The notes under the pieces were generated by a model that worked only from the letters and a program-made list of their open reading frames with translations, ran no database searches and was not told the DNA's origin. A DNA stretch of 64,000 nt from Ahniella affigens (GTDB lineage Bacteria; Pseudomonadota; Gammaproteobacteria; Xanthomonadales; Ahniellaceae): the NCBI RefSeq assembly GCF_003015185.1, contig NZ_CP027860.1, positions 3,100,001 to 3,164,000 of the forward strand, read 5' to 3'. The position numbers and the translations under genes were made by a program. How positions within the stretch are numbered: the first letter of the stretch is position 1; each line of letters opens with the position of its first letter. Below, piece by piece: positions 44,345 through 53,358 of this stretch.

Positions 44345-45082
44345 ATGTTCAAAAAGTCCATGCTTGCCAGTGCCCTGCTGCTTGCCGCATCTGGTGCTGC
44401 CCTGGCCCAGGAAGACGAAGCGTCCGCCACCTGGACCACCACCCTGTCTGGCACGTTGACCTCCGACTACGTCTTCCGTGGCATTTCGCAGTCGCAGGAA
44501 AGTGCAGCGCTGCAGGGCGGCGTGACGGTCGCCCATGAATCGGGCTTCTATGCCGGCGTATGGGGTTCCAGCGTCGATTTCACGCCGAGCGACTCGGACT
44601 TTGAAGACGATGCCAACTTCGAGATCGACGTGTCAGCCGGCTACGCCTGGGAATTCGGCGAAGGCTTCAGCGGCGACGTCATGCTGGTGCGCTACTTCTA
44701 TCCGGGAACGGAAGAAGGGTTCGACTACAACTACAACGAACTGATCGGCACGTTTGGCTACAACGATTTCGTGTTCGTCACGCTGGGCTATTCGAACGAC
44801 GTGTTCAATACCGATGCCACCGGCATTTACTATGGCGTCAATGGCAGCTATGCCCTGCCGTGGTGGGAACTGGAAGTCACGGGCGAACTCGGCCGTTACG
44901 ATCTGTCCGACGATGTTGGGCTGGAAAGCTACACGCACTTTGGCGTTGGCGTTGGCCGCAGTTGGGGCCCGGTTTCGGCCAGCATCAATTGGACGAACTC
45001 GGACGATAACGCCGAAGACAACTATGGCGAAATCGCTGACGCGCATTGGTTCGCGTCGATCTCGCTCGAGACCGACATGTAA
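44345..45082 (+). CDS. TorF family putative outer membrane porin
   Basis: 245 residues with a signal peptide ending AALAQ (about 1-22). The mature N-terminus TLSGTLTSDYVFRGISQSQ and the alternating beta strands (GFYAGVWGSSVDF, WELEVTGELGRYDLSD) are typical of the TorF / Gcw_chp beta-barrel family, with an acidic, low-Cys composition. Probably an outer membrane channel; substrate unknown. A strong terminator follows. Confidence 0.9.
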   Translation: MFKKSMLASALLLAASGAALAQEDEASATWTTTLSGTLTSDYVFRGISQSQESAALQGGVTVAHESGFYAGVWGSSVDFTPSDSDFEDDANFEIDVSAGYAWEFGEGFSGDVMLVRYFYPGTEEGFDYNYNELIGTFGYNDFVFVTLGYSNDVFNTDATGIYYGVNGSYALPWWELEVTGELGRYDLSDDVGLESYTHFGVGVGRSWGPVSASINWTNSDDNAEDNYGEIADAHWFASISLETDM

Positions 45083-45117
45083 GCAAGTGCCGACTCGGCC
45101 TCGCGCCGAGCCGAAGC

Positions 45118-45145
45118 AAAAAAGGCCGCCTTCGGGCGGCCTTTT
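45118..45145. terminator. Bidirectional Rho-independent terminator
   Basis: AAAAAA, stem GGCCGCC / GGCGGCC with TTCG loop, then TTTT. It lies between the convergent porin and asparaginase genes and can act on both strands. Confidence 0.92.
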
Positions 45146-45193
45146 ACTTGGTGCGCTTCACCTGTCGACGATTGGACGATCAGCCGACTGAGC

Positions 45194-45685
45194 TCACACC
45201 GGTTCGAAGCGGTTCGCGTCGCGATTCTTGCGTACCTTCAGCGGATCCCAAACGCGGCCATTCATCGCGATATAGACGCCATCTGGCAAGGTCTGTACCG
45301 CACCGACTGCACAGCCGATATTGAACACCGCGTCGGAACCCATGAAGCGTGCCGGATTCAGAGCGCCCGTCAGCACGATCACCTTGTCTGGAATCGTTGT
45401 CAGCACGCGCGCCGTTTCGACCATCGTGTCGGTGCCGTGGGTCACCAGAATGTGCCGGGTCTCCTGCGCCGCAATCGTTCGGCGGATCAAGTCGCGATCG
45501 TCCTCGGTGACATGCAGGCTGTCCTTTCGGAGCAATGGGATCACCAGGAAACGAAACGCCACGCCGAGCGCCTGCAGGATGTCGCCAATTTGCGGTGCGC
45601 CAATCTGGTAATCCGACTTGTCGTCGAAATAGATCTTGTCGATCGTGCCACCCGTGGTGACGATGGTCAGGCGGTCCATGGACAT
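45194..45685 (-). CDS. Single-domain asparaginase-like protein
   Basis: 163 residues, about half a normal type I/II asparaginase. The N-terminal Rossmann-like domain is intact: nucleophile segment VTTGGTIDKIY, HGTDTMVETA with the second catalytic Thr, and VIVLTGALNPARFMGSDA. The C-terminal substrate-binding half is missing without any sign of recent decay. Such short forms are known as asparaginase-domain proteins; catalysis is doubtful or may need oligomers. Confidence 0.85.
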   Translation of the reverse strand: MSMDRLTIVTTGGTIDKIYFDDKSDYQIGAPQIGDILQALGVAFRFLVIPLLRKDSLHVTEDDRDLIRRTIAAQETRHILVTHGTDTMVETARVLTTIPDKVIVLTGALNPARFMGSDAVFNIGCAVGAVQTLPDGVYIAMNGRVWDPLKVRKNRDANRFEPV

Positions 45686-45762
45686 GCGGTCTCCGAGGCA
45701 TTCTGAACAGGCCCGGGATCATAGTGTGCACGCACATGGCATTGATGTCAGACTTATGACGC

Positions 45763-46110
45763 GGAGTCAGCCAGACCATCGCGGTGCGCGAGCATCGAGG
45801 AAAGTCCGGACTTCATAGGGCAGAATGCCAGGTAACGCCTGGGCGGTGCGAGCCGACGGACAGTGCAACAGAGAACAGACAGCCGAACGGCGCGCAAGCG
45901 TGCGTGGTGATGGTGAAACGGTGCGGTAAGAGCGCACCGCTTGCGGGGCTAACGCCGCAAGGCACGGCAAACCCCATTCGAAGCAAGATCAAATAGGGGA
46001 ACGATACGGCGGCCCGTCGTGTTCCCGGGTAGATCGCTTGAGGCGGCCAGCGATGGTTGTCCCAGACGAATGATGGTTCTCGACAGAATCCGGCTTATCG
46101 GCTGGCTACG
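45763..46110 (+). ncRNA. rnpB: RNase P RNA, class A
   Basis: Conserved core elements occur in the right order: GAGGAAAGTCCGGAC, AGGGCA, GCCAGGTAACGCCTGGG, ACAGTGCAACAGAGA, GGTGAAACGGTGCGGTAAG, GGCAAACCCC and AGAATCCGGCTTATCGG. GTCAGCC at the start and GGCTGGC at the end close helix P1, fixing the ends to within a few bases. TTATGA at 45754-45759 is a plausible -10. The RNA is the catalytic part of RNase P, which matures tRNA 5' ends. Confidence 0.97.
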
Positions 46111-46120
46111 CACTATTGAG

Positions 46121-46342
46121 CGGAGAAAAATTTCCTGCGGAAATTTCTCTCCGGGAAGATCGAGGCCCGAGGCCCGCCGGGGAAAAGGCGTGACTTTTCC
46201 CCGGCGACGGCCAGTTGTCACCCGTTGTAAATCGCCCATCCTGGGCGACTTACAACTCGCGAGTCCGGCGCATGTCCGGACTCGCTCTCGCCGAATCAAT
46301 CACTGGCGTGATCGATTCGCGGTTGCGCCATCCCTGGCGCAA
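46121..46342. repeat. Array of six palindromes after rnpB
   Basis: Six hairpins lie in 222 bases: 46121-46153, 46175-46206 (12-bp perfect stem CGCCGGGGAAAA / TTTTCCCCGGCG), 46225-46255 (TTGTAAATCGCCC / GGGCGACTTACAA), 46259-46285 (GCGAGTCCGG / CCGGACTCGC), 46293-46318 and 46323-46342 (TTGCGCCA / TGGCGCAA). Stems differ but several loops are similar (CATCC, CATGT, TCCC). They fill the space between rnpB and the protease stop and may serve as terminators for both. Confidence 0.85.
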
Positions 46343-46364
46343 ATCAAAGTGCTGCAATGGTTTG

Positions 46365-47726
46365 CTATTCCATCACTACGTAGAAGGCTTGGTTGCCGCG
46401 GACGACGGTTAGGACGATCTGTCTCGGTTTTTGTTCGATGTACTGTTCGAACTGAGTCAGATCGGCGATGGCGGCGCGGTTGATGCCGCGCACGAGATCG
46501 TCTTTTTGGAGGCCGACCTGTTCGGCTTTGGAGCCGGGGGTGACGCGGGTGACCAAGACGCCGCTGACGCCTTCGCGGGTGTACTTGTCCGGCAGATCAC
46601 CGAATTGGGCGCCGCTCAGGCGTGGGTCGAGGCGCTCACCGGACAGTTGGCGCAGCTCGGCTGGCTTTAGCACGGTCGGCACGTCCAAGGGCTTGCCGTC
46701 GCGGACGATCTTGACGATGACGCGTTGGCCAACCGGTAACAACGCTTCCGCGTTAATCAGCTCTTGCACGCTACCGATGGCCTTGCCATTAAGCGCAGTG
46801 ATGACGTCGCCGACCTTGAGGCCGGCCACTTCCGCGGGCGAGTTGGCCAGCACGCGCGTCAAAACCACGCCAGCGTGCATCTTGACGCCTAGCACGGTCG
46901 CCATTTCCTCGCTGATGTCCTGGCTTTCGACACCCAGGCTGCCGCGCTTGACCTCGCCAAACTGCACGAGCTGCCGGATGACCTCGCGAACCAGGTCGGC
47001 TGGTACGGCAAAGCCGATACCCACGTTGCCACCAGACGGCGTGAAAATAGCCGTGTTGATGCCAATGAGCTCCCCGCGCAGGTTGACGAGCGCGCCGCCC
47101 GAGTTGCCCGGATTGATTGAGGCATCGGTCTGGATGAAGTTCTGAACGCCCACGCCGCGCAGGCCGGAGCGCCCAAGGGCCGACACAATGCCGCTCGTGA
47201 CGGTCTGACCCAGACCAAACGGATTACCGATCGCCACAACGAAATCGCCCACCCGCAGCTTTGACGAGTCGGCGAGCGGCAAGGCATGCAGGTCTTTGGC
47301 GACAACCTTGATCACCGCAATATCGGTCTCGGGATCCGTCCCAACCAACTCACCATTCAAGGTGCGGCCATCGGCCAGCGTGACCTTGATGTCCTGCGCG
47401 TTCTCGATCACGTGGTTGTTGGTCAGCACCAATCCTTTGGCAGCGTCAACGATGACACCCGAGCCCAGCGAGCGCTCCACTCGCTCGCGCTGCGGCTGGT
47501 TCGGCGCGCCAAAAAACCGGCGAAAGAACGGATCATCCCAAAACGGATCGCGGACTTTGACCCGCGTTTCCGTGTTGATGTTGACGACGGCGGGCTGCAC
47601 GCGCTCGATCATGGGCGCGAGCGATGGCATCGGCTGACCATCCACGACCGATGGTAATTGCGCCAGCACCGGCGTGGTGGAACAGGCAAACAGGATCGCA
47701 CTCAGGCAAAACAGGATTCGGCGCAT
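46365..47726 (-). CDS. Do-family (DegP/DegQ-like) periplasmic serine protease
   Basis: 453 residues from ATG 47726, opening with a signal peptide (RRILFCLSAILFACSTTPVLAQ). The trypsin-like domain has the triad segments TNNHVIE (His), DPETDIAVIK (Asp) and NPGNSGGAL (Ser). Two PDZ domains follow (SLGVESQDISEEMATVLGV, then GVSGVLVTRVTPGSKAEQVG). It degrades or refolds misfolded periplasmic proteins. A longer frame to 47861 lacks a signal peptide at its start. Symbol not assigned because DegP, DegQ and MucD cannot be separated here. Confidence 0.93.
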   Translation of the reverse strand: MRRILFCLSAILFACSTTPVLAQLPSVVDGQPMPSLAPMIERVQPAVVNINTETRVKVRDPFWDDPFFRRFFGAPNQPQRERVERSLGSGVIVDAAKGLVLTNNHVIENAQDIKVTLADGRTLNGELVGTDPETDIAVIKVVAKDLHALPLADSSKLRVGDFVVAIGNPFGLGQTVTSGIVSALGRSGLRGVGVQNFIQTDASINPGNSGGALVNLRGELIGINTAIFTPSGGNVGIGFAVPADLVREVIRQLVQFGEVKRGSLGVESQDISEEMATVLGVKMHAGVVLTRVLANSPAEVAGLKVGDVITALNGKAIGSVQELINAEALLPVGQRVIVKIVRDGKPLDVPTVLKPAELRQLSGERLDPRLSGAQFGDLPDKYTREGVSGVLVTRVTPGSKAEQVGLQKDDLVRGINRAAIADLTQFEQYIEQKPRQIVLTVVRGNQAFYVVME

Positions 47727-47857
47727 GGTGTATTCAGAGCTGAAGATTGAGGGTACAGACCACGATCGCGGCGCCGGGTTCCCGAATCGTCGCGCTGGAC
47801 GCACAGTATGCGCGCAATCGCCAGGTTTCAAGGCGGCATCGAATCGCCGCCGAGCCT

Positions 47858-49786
47858 TCACAGAATGGGTGTCAGACCCACGCCGAACGCCGTCAGGATC
47901 CGGGTGTAAATAGCCTTGGTCGACAAATTGACCTCAGGGAAGTCCCCAACGCGCACATAGCATTCCAGGAAATGCGGATCATCGCGCCGCAGTGGTGTGC
48001 ATTCGGGCTTCAACTCGTAGCTCGTTGCATAGCGCCAGGGCCACACGTCGAACAACGGCAGCCACTCGGTCGCCCGCTCGACTGTCTGATTGAGCGGCGT
48101 CAAGATTCGGACATCGGGCTTTCTGGCCACGACCCAACTTTGCTCCGGCGCCATGTCGGCCTCGATTTCGAGCGCGAGCGCATTGGCGAAGCGCCGATCC
48201 CAGACGATGATCCCGTTCTCCGTGTTCAACCACGTCGATCGCGGATCAAAATTGTGCGAGCCGATAATACCGATCTCCCGATCGATGACGATTGACTTGG
48301 AGTGCAGGCTGCGCCTTGGAATGGCGCGATCAAGCGGCGGCGCGCGTTCGCGCACGATTCGTATCGAGCTTTTGACAAAATTGGGTGGCTTGGCGTTCAG
48401 CGCCGCATCGGAGTAGCCAGGATACGGCTTGAATTCGTGCAACTCAAAGCCCAAGTCCTCCAAATACAGGCGTCGATGCTTGTGGGCGACTGCGTAGACT
48501 GGCCACGCGTCCGTCGCCGCCAAGCTGTTCGACGACACGCGCTTTCGGAGATCCGGTTTGGTTGTTGCGAGTTTCAGAAACGCATCGCGTGCCGGCCGTG
48601 ACAGCACCATGTAGGGCGTTTGCAGCAACAAGTCGGTATCGGCTGACTCGATCAGCTCGACCATGCGCAGGCTCAGATCACGCCGCGCATCCAGGCTGAC
48701 AAACGGTTTGTCTGGCGGATCTGAGAAGTAACTGACCTGGGCCGCTTCCACACGTTTCGCCCGCATGCCTTCCAGCCATTCGGGATCCAGCGCCAGGTCG
48801 ATGAACCGTTGCATACGCGGCGCAATCGGCACTTCCGCCGCCAACATTGGCCTCAGGTGCGGATTCGCCAGTTGACTCTTGGCGACATCGTTGAGCTGCC
48901 AAAGGCTCCGCGTTCGCGGATGGGACCAAAATTGGTCGAACGACGCGCGCATCGTCAGCGTCTCGGGCCCGATCAGCAGCACATCGCGGTCGTGATAATT
49001 GAAGTCGTGGCCGAGATCAAAGTAGTGATCGGAGATATTGCGGCCACCCAGGATGGCCAAGCGATCGTCAACGAGCAGGAGCTTGTTGTGGCTGCGTTGA
49101 TTGAATCGTCGGAAACAGCAAACGATTCCAGCGGCAAACTCCAATGGCGCTGTCTGCGCTTCGTTGAAGGTCGGATTGTAGACACGCATCTCGAAATTCG
49201 CGTGGCTCTTGTCGAGGCGGGCCAGCAACTTGCGCCCATCGAGCGAGAACAATTGGTCCAGAATGATCTGAACCCGGACGCCGCGTTCGGCGGCTTTGAG
49301 CAACTCGTGCAGGATCAGATTGCCGGTGTCATCGGGATCAAAGATGAACGTCTGCATCGCAATACTATGGCGCGCGGCACGAATGAGATGAACGCGCGCT
49401 GCCAGCGCGTCAGTGCCGTCTTCGAACAACGTCAACTCATGCACGGACGCCGCCGAGTCGCCCGCAATCGCGAGGCCGTCGGCATCACGCTGCCAAGCCG
49501 AGCTCAGCGCGCAGTGATTCACCGGCTCGTCGCAATGAATCTCGGTGCGGCGTTCGGACGTGACGATCGATTCGGCTTCTCGATACAGCTTGTGCCGCGT
49601 GGCACAACCAGGGCCAAGCAGCAGTGCGACGCAGACCACACCAAGCAGATGCAGATGCAGATGCAGGTAACGGGCCGGCAGCGTGAACTGCCAAGTGCGC
49701 ATGGCTTGACTAACGGGCCACACGCGCACCGCCCGCATGATGTGGGCGAATCGGTCCAGCCGGAAGTGTCCCCAGGGGCTGATCAT
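47858..49786 (-). CDS. Phospholipase D family protein, cardiolipin-synthase-like
   Basis: 642 residues with two HKD motifs: HNKLLLVDDRLAILGGRN (His at 233) and HSKSIVIDREIGIIGSHN (His at 495). The N-terminus has a hydrophobic stretch ending LLLGPGCATR, perhaps a lipoprotein or signal anchor. The pattern fits cardiolipin synthase C (ClsC)-like proteins, which join two phospholipids at the membrane. The start codon at 49786 overlaps the YceI stop by four bases; an internal start at residue 29 would give a shorter signal region. Confidence 0.85.
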   Translation of the reverse strand: MISPWGHFRLDRFAHIMRAVRVWPVSQAMRTWQFTLPARYLHLHLHLLGVVCVALLLGPGCATRHKLYREAESIVTSERRTEIHCDEPVNHCALSSAWQRDADGLAIAGDSAASVHELTLFEDGTDALAARVHLIRAARHSIAMQTFIFDPDDTGNLILHELLKAAERGVRVQIILDQLFSLDGRKLLARLDKSHANFEMRVYNPTFNEAQTAPLEFAAGIVCCFRRFNQRSHNKLLLVDDRLAILGGRNISDHYFDLGHDFNYHDRDVLLIGPETLTMRASFDQFWSHPRTRSLWQLNDVAKSQLANPHLRPMLAAEVPIAPRMQRFIDLALDPEWLEGMRAKRVEAAQVSYFSDPPDKPFVSLDARRDLSLRMVELIESADTDLLLQTPYMVLSRPARDAFLKLATTKPDLRKRVSSNSLAATDAWPVYAVAHKHRRLYLEDLGFELHEFKPYPGYSDAALNAKPPNFVKSSIRIVRERAPPLDRAIPRRSLHSKSIVIDREIGIIGSHNFDPRSTWLNTENGIIVWDRRFANALALEIEADMAPEQSWVVARKPDVRILTPLNQTVERATEWLPLFDVWPWRYATSYELKPECTPLRRDDPHFLECYVRVGDFPEVNLSTKAIYTRILTAFGVGLTPIL

Positions 49787-50421
49787 GGCGTCAACGGTTC
49801 GAGATAGAGCGTTATCTTCATCGAAACCGTGTCGGCCAAGGTGAACGAATGCCGATCCAACCCAAACCGTGAGCGCTGGATGTCCGCCTCCAGGTCGAGC
49901 TCGCAGGCTTTGGGCTCCCTGAGGTCACAGGTACTTCGGGCCAGCTTGAAGCGCTGGCTCGCAGTGCTGCCATGCATGCCGAGATTGCCGTCGATCCCCT
50001 GCCCGACCTCCAGCGCCGCAAGCGACTGGGTTGGCGCGAGCGCGGCTTCGAACTCGATTTCCGGAAATCGCTCCGCATCAAAAAATTCATCAGACAACGC
50101 CCAGCGGCGCTTGTCTGGCGAGCGCATTTTGAGCCCCGACATGGGGACCAGTACGCGAACAGAATCGAGGGTATGACCGCGACTAACCAGCCCACTCAAA
50201 TCGGCAAACTGCCCGCGAATCGGAATCATCGCAAGCGCAAGTATCTGGAAATCGGCCCGCGATCGACTGCTATCGACCCGCCAGACTAGCAAGTCGCTTG
50301 CTTTCGGTACCGGGATGGCCGCGGTGGGTTCCGGGCTGGTATTCGGAACCGTGTCAGCAAAGGCGACAGCGGCAACCAGGCAGCCGGCAACCACACCCGC
50401 CAGGAGTGCCCACCAGCGCAT
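49783..50421 (-). CDS. YceI-like exported lipid-binding protein
   Basis: 212 residues from ATG 50421, a signal peptide (RWWALLAGVVAGCLVAAVAFA); a frame to 50532 begins with a basic, non-signal stretch. The YceI barrel is visible: WRVDSSRSRADFQILALAMIPIRGQFADLSG, and a late RSRFGLDRHSFTLADTVSMKI. YceI proteins bind isoprenoid or other hydrophobic ligands in the periplasm. It lies 46 bases after sixA and couples to the phospholipase D gene. Confidence 0.85.
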   Translation of the reverse strand: MRWWALLAGVVAGCLVAAVAFADTVPNTSPEPTAAIPVPKASDLLVWRVDSSRSRADFQILALAMIPIRGQFADLSGLVSRGHTLDSVRVLVPMSGLKMRSPDKRRWALSDEFFDAERFPEIEFEAALAPTQSLAALEVGQGIDGNLGMHGSTASQRFKLARSTCDLREPKACELDLEADIQRSRFGLDRHSFTLADTVSMKITLYLEPLTP

Positions 50422-50467
50422 CAGGCCACTGCCGGGAGCCGCTCGGTGATGCCCCCGGCCGCCATGT

Positions 50468-50947
50468 TCAGGGCCACCAGAACGCTTTGAGGCTACCCTG
50501 CCCCGGCTCGACTTCACCTTTCGGAATCTCAACCCAGGCGATGCCGGCGGTGGTCATTCCCCGAAACTCGCCGGTACGCCCCTCGCAGAGCAATGCAACC
50601 AACTGTTCGAGCCCGGGGTTGTGACCGACGAGCAACGTGATGCCATCGGCCGCATGGTCGTTGAGCACCTCCAGCAGTGTGCCAGGAGTCGCCTCATAAA
50701 TACGCGGATCGGTGACCAGGCTGCCGTCAATAGCGGCGCTGACCAATTGCGCAGTGCTGAGCGCCCGCTGCGCCGGAGAGCTGATCACCCGCGCGGACTG
50801 TTTGCCGATTTTGTCGGCCAGCCACGCGGCGGCCGCGGCCGCGTCGCGCTCGCCATCGGCGGTCAGCCGCCGCGAAAAATCCCGGCCGTCCGGACCTTCG
50901 GATTCCGCCTTCGCATGTCGCAATATCACCCAGATCCGCTCGGCCAT
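50468..50947 (-). CDS. sixA: SixA phosphohistidine phosphatase
   Basis: 159 residues, the normal SixA length. The RHAKAE motif near the N-terminus holds the catalytic histidine, and GHNPGLEQLV the second. SixA dephosphorylates histidine on ArcB or PtsP-type proteins. It is the first gene of a probable sixA-YceI-phospholipase D unit. Confidence 0.93.
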   Translation of the reverse strand: MAERIWVILRHAKAESEGPDGRDFSRRLTADGERDAAAAAAWLADKIGKQSARVISSPAQRALSTAQLVSAAIDGSLVTDPRIYEATPGTLLEVLNDHAADGITLLVGHNPGLEQLVALLCEGRTGEFRGMTTAGIAWVEIPKGEVEPGQGSLKAFWWP

Positions 50948-51713
50948 GTTGTGTTCTCAGGTTCAAGGAAGCCTGATCATCCGGGCAATACGCATTTGGA
51001 TCAAGCCGGAATCATGAGCCGGGCCCGAAAATTCACCACCACCGGACCGATGCGGACCGTCCATGGCCCCTACCGACGCTGCATTTGTTCAGAGATTCCC
51101 AAGGGAGCCTCCGAACAAGTTTAGAGGCGATGCGGGCGATGGATGGCCCGCCCAGAATCAAACACGCAAGAGATATTTGCCGTGTGTAGCAAGCGTGGTT
51201 GTGGGTGGTGCCAATCTTGGTCGCAAGTACCCCCCTCCCCGACCCTCCCCCGCGATCGCGGGGGAGGGAGCGCTCCCTCTCCCACGCGAGTGGGAGAGGG
51301 CTGGGGAGAGGGCTACTTGCCACACTGCACCGTCGTGAAAATCGCGCATCGTCGCTGACAGTTTGATGCGCGAATAAGCGCACCAAAGGGGCGGCTGGAC
51401 TCCCACGCGAGTGGGAGAGGGCCGGGGAGAGGGCTACTTGCCATACTGCGCCGTCGCATGTAAGCGGCCACTTGCTTTGAACAACTTGGCCACATGAAAT
51501 GATCAAGGCCGGTCCAAGGGTTAAATAGGGGTTTAAAAACGTTTAACCGCCCGTCAAACGGGCAGCCAATCCACAGGGCCAGTCCGGCGTGCCGACCAAG
51601 TAGGGACCCCAGCCAAACCGCCAGGCTGAGCCACCTGCGCAAACATACCAATCAAGCACGGGCACGGGGTTTCCCGTCAAGCGCGCGCAGACCAGCCGTA
51701 ACAGTCTCGCACG
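50948..51713. repeat. Gene-free, repeat-rich boundary before the prophage
   Basis: No gene is seen in 766 bases. It holds a degenerate copy of the hairpin array at 51107-51170 (units with GCCTCCGAAC / TTAGAGGC, GCGGGCG / GGCCCGC), a perfect 26-base palindrome at 51243-51268, a CCCTCTCCCA / TGGGAGAGGG hairpin at 51275-51300, and two 56-base direct copies at 51280-51335 and 51401-51456 with only a few mismatches. Frames here are translations of repeats. Confidence 0.75.
51280..51456. repeat. 56-base direct repeat, two copies
   Basis: Copy 1 (51280-51335) and copy 2 (51401-51456) both begin TCCCACGCGAGTGGGAGAGG and end in a segment with CACTGC or TACTGC followed by a CCGTCG. Three or so substitutions separate them. 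Each contains the palindrome CCCACGCGAGTGGG. They may mark past insertion or recombination next to the prophage end. Confidence 0.75.
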
Positions 51714-52439
51714 CTACCGCGAAGATTCGCGGCACTTCTCGATCAGGACAGCCTCCTGCGACTCCGCCGCCGCAGCGATGCCGGTCTGGCCGCTGCCGCA
51801 GAACGGATCAACCACAACGCCGCCGCTGCCGGCAACCTTGCACAACGTCCGCAGAATACTAACCGGCTTTTGTGCAGCGTGAACGCGGCAGCTAGTCGCC
51901 GGCGGCGCCGCACTCAACAAGCCAGGATGATACTCGGCGCCTTCAGTGCTTGTGTCCCTAGGCCCGTTCGTCGCCCAGAGCACATATTCACACTGAGCAC
52001 GAAACCGATTCGGCTGGGGCCGGGCATTGAGCTTGTCCCACGGCACAACGCCGCGCCACACCCAGCCACCAACCTGCAGAGCGTCGGACATTGCAGGAAT
52101 CTGCCGCCAATCCGAGAACACACAAGCAATACCTCCGGGCTTCGTGATGTCCAGGCAGTGACCCAACCAAACGCTAGCCCACATCACAAAGCTGCGCTGG
52201 TCCCGATTGTCACCGAGAAAGTCAGGGTACTGCTTTGCTGCGTCCGAGCTCACATACTTGGTGGACGTTGACGCAACACGATCGGAGCGCGCCATACCCC
52301 CCGATGAATATGGCGGATCGGTAACGACTGCATCAAACGGCCCGAGCTCGGGCAGCAGCAGCGAGGAATCGCCACGATAGAGCGTAACAGGTCCGATTCG
52401 GACGCGCTTTGTCTTACGAATCAGCGTAGCCATACGCAA
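51714..52439 (-). CDS. Phage DNA methyltransferase (N6-adenine or N4-cytosine)
   Basis: 241 residues. DPPYSSGG (41-48) is the catalytic motif IV and VVVDPFCGSGQTG near the C-terminus is the SAM motif I, so motif order is IV then I (beta class). Between them is an unrelated target region with FSDWRQIPAMSDALQVGGW. No restriction endonuclease gene is adjacent, so it is an orphan enzyme, perhaps protecting phage DNA. It lies 19 bases after the last tail gene. Confidence 0.9.
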   Translation of the reverse strand: MRMATLIRKTKRVRIGPVTLYRGDSSLLLPELGPFDAVVTDPPYSSGGMARSDRVASTSTKYVSSDAAKQYPDFLGDNRDQRSFVMWASVWLGHCLDITKPGGIACVFSDWRQIPAMSDALQVGGWVWRGVVPWDKLNARPQPNRFRAQCEYVLWATNGPRDTSTEGAEYHPGLLSAAPPATSCRVHAAQKPVSILRTLCKVAGSGGVVVDPFCGSGQTGIAAAAESQEAVLIEKCRESSR

Positions 52440-52458
52440 ACCTGAAAACCCACAAGCA

Positions 52459-53358
52459 TCAAAACAAGTCCTCCATGGATAAGTCGCAGCTGTACAGATA
52501 CTCCCCAGCAGGGTTACGCGCAGACGGTTGCAAACGCACTTCGTCCAACAATCGACCCCACACCGAAAACGCTTGCATGAGATTCACATCGGCTTGCGCT
52601 GTGCCAGTAGTCGACCGCAACATGGCGACCAGCTCCGACGATCGACCAGCACGAAACAACATGTCCTGAATCGACATGTTTGTCAGGTACGGAAACGACG
52701 CCGGATGCATTGGCCCAGCAATCGCGGCCGGCTCATTGACTCCAGCCATCCGAAACCGCAGCGCCTTCCTTCGAAAAGCAGGGATGCGCGACCACGTTGG
52801 ATAGTCTCGTGGATCACTGAGCGCGACGCCGCTTGCCGTCTGCTGTGGCTCACGCGACAAGATTCGGCACGTCCACCCGGTAGCTAGCCACGTTGTGAAA
52901 TCGATCGCGGGCCCAAAGAAGACACGCCCCAGCTCGCGACCCTGCGCCAATCGAATCTCCAGCCGAATCGACGATGTCAACACAATGCCGCCGTTGACTT
53001 CGTAATATGCTCTCGACGGCAATCCACGCGCAGCCGAATTGACTGCAAGCGTGCGCGTCCAAAGGGTCGCGCTGTCGCTATTTCGCTTGATCGTGACAAC
53101 CGGCGTGCCGAGCACACCAGTATCAGGCGGCGCGACCAACGCGAGCACTCGCGCGACCCGATTATCTTGCTCCGTTGCGCCACTGAGCTGAATCGTCAAC
53201 GTCGAAAAGCCGCTGCCGTCATTAGGCGCAATCCAGCTTTCGAACGTCCCCTCCTTGAGCACGTTCGCGGGACCATAGCCAGCCATCGGGCTGCCGGTGC
53301 ATGACGCCGTCACGCCAGCATAGTCGATCCAATTCACATAGCTAAGCAGCGCAGCCAT
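52459..53358 (-). CDS. Phage tail protein of unknown function, paralogue B
   Basis: 299 residues from ATG 53358, coupled by a one-base overlap to the preceding gene; a longer frame to 53481 is inside that gene. Beta-rich, without signal peptide. Its end (FRAGRSSELVAMLRS... AFSVWGRLLDEVRL... LSMEDLF) parallels the neighbouring paralogue (YSGRSTEVLAIPR... AIFGRVVDSPGLV... RVRIEEF). A role in the tail tip is inferred from position. Confidence 0.7.
   Translation of the reverse strand: MAALLSYVNWIDYAGVTASCTGSPMAGYGPANVLKEGTFESWIAPNDGSGFSTLTIQLSGATEQDNRVARVLALVAPPDTGVLGTPVVTIKRNSDSATLWTRTLAVNSAARGLPSRAYYEVNGGIVLTSSIRLEIRLAQGRELGRVFFGPAIDFTTWLATGWTCRILSREPQQTASGVALSDPRDYPTWSRIPAFRRKALRFRMAGVNEPAAIAGPMHPASFPYLTNMSIQDMLFRAGRSSELVAMLRSTTGTAQADVNLMQAFSVWGRLLDEVRLQPSARNPAGEYLYSCDLSMEDLF

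Noticed and set aside
46121-46342. CRISPR-like appearance of the hairpin array
   Set aside because: The units differ in sequence and length, with no constant repeat or regular spacers, and no cas genes are near.
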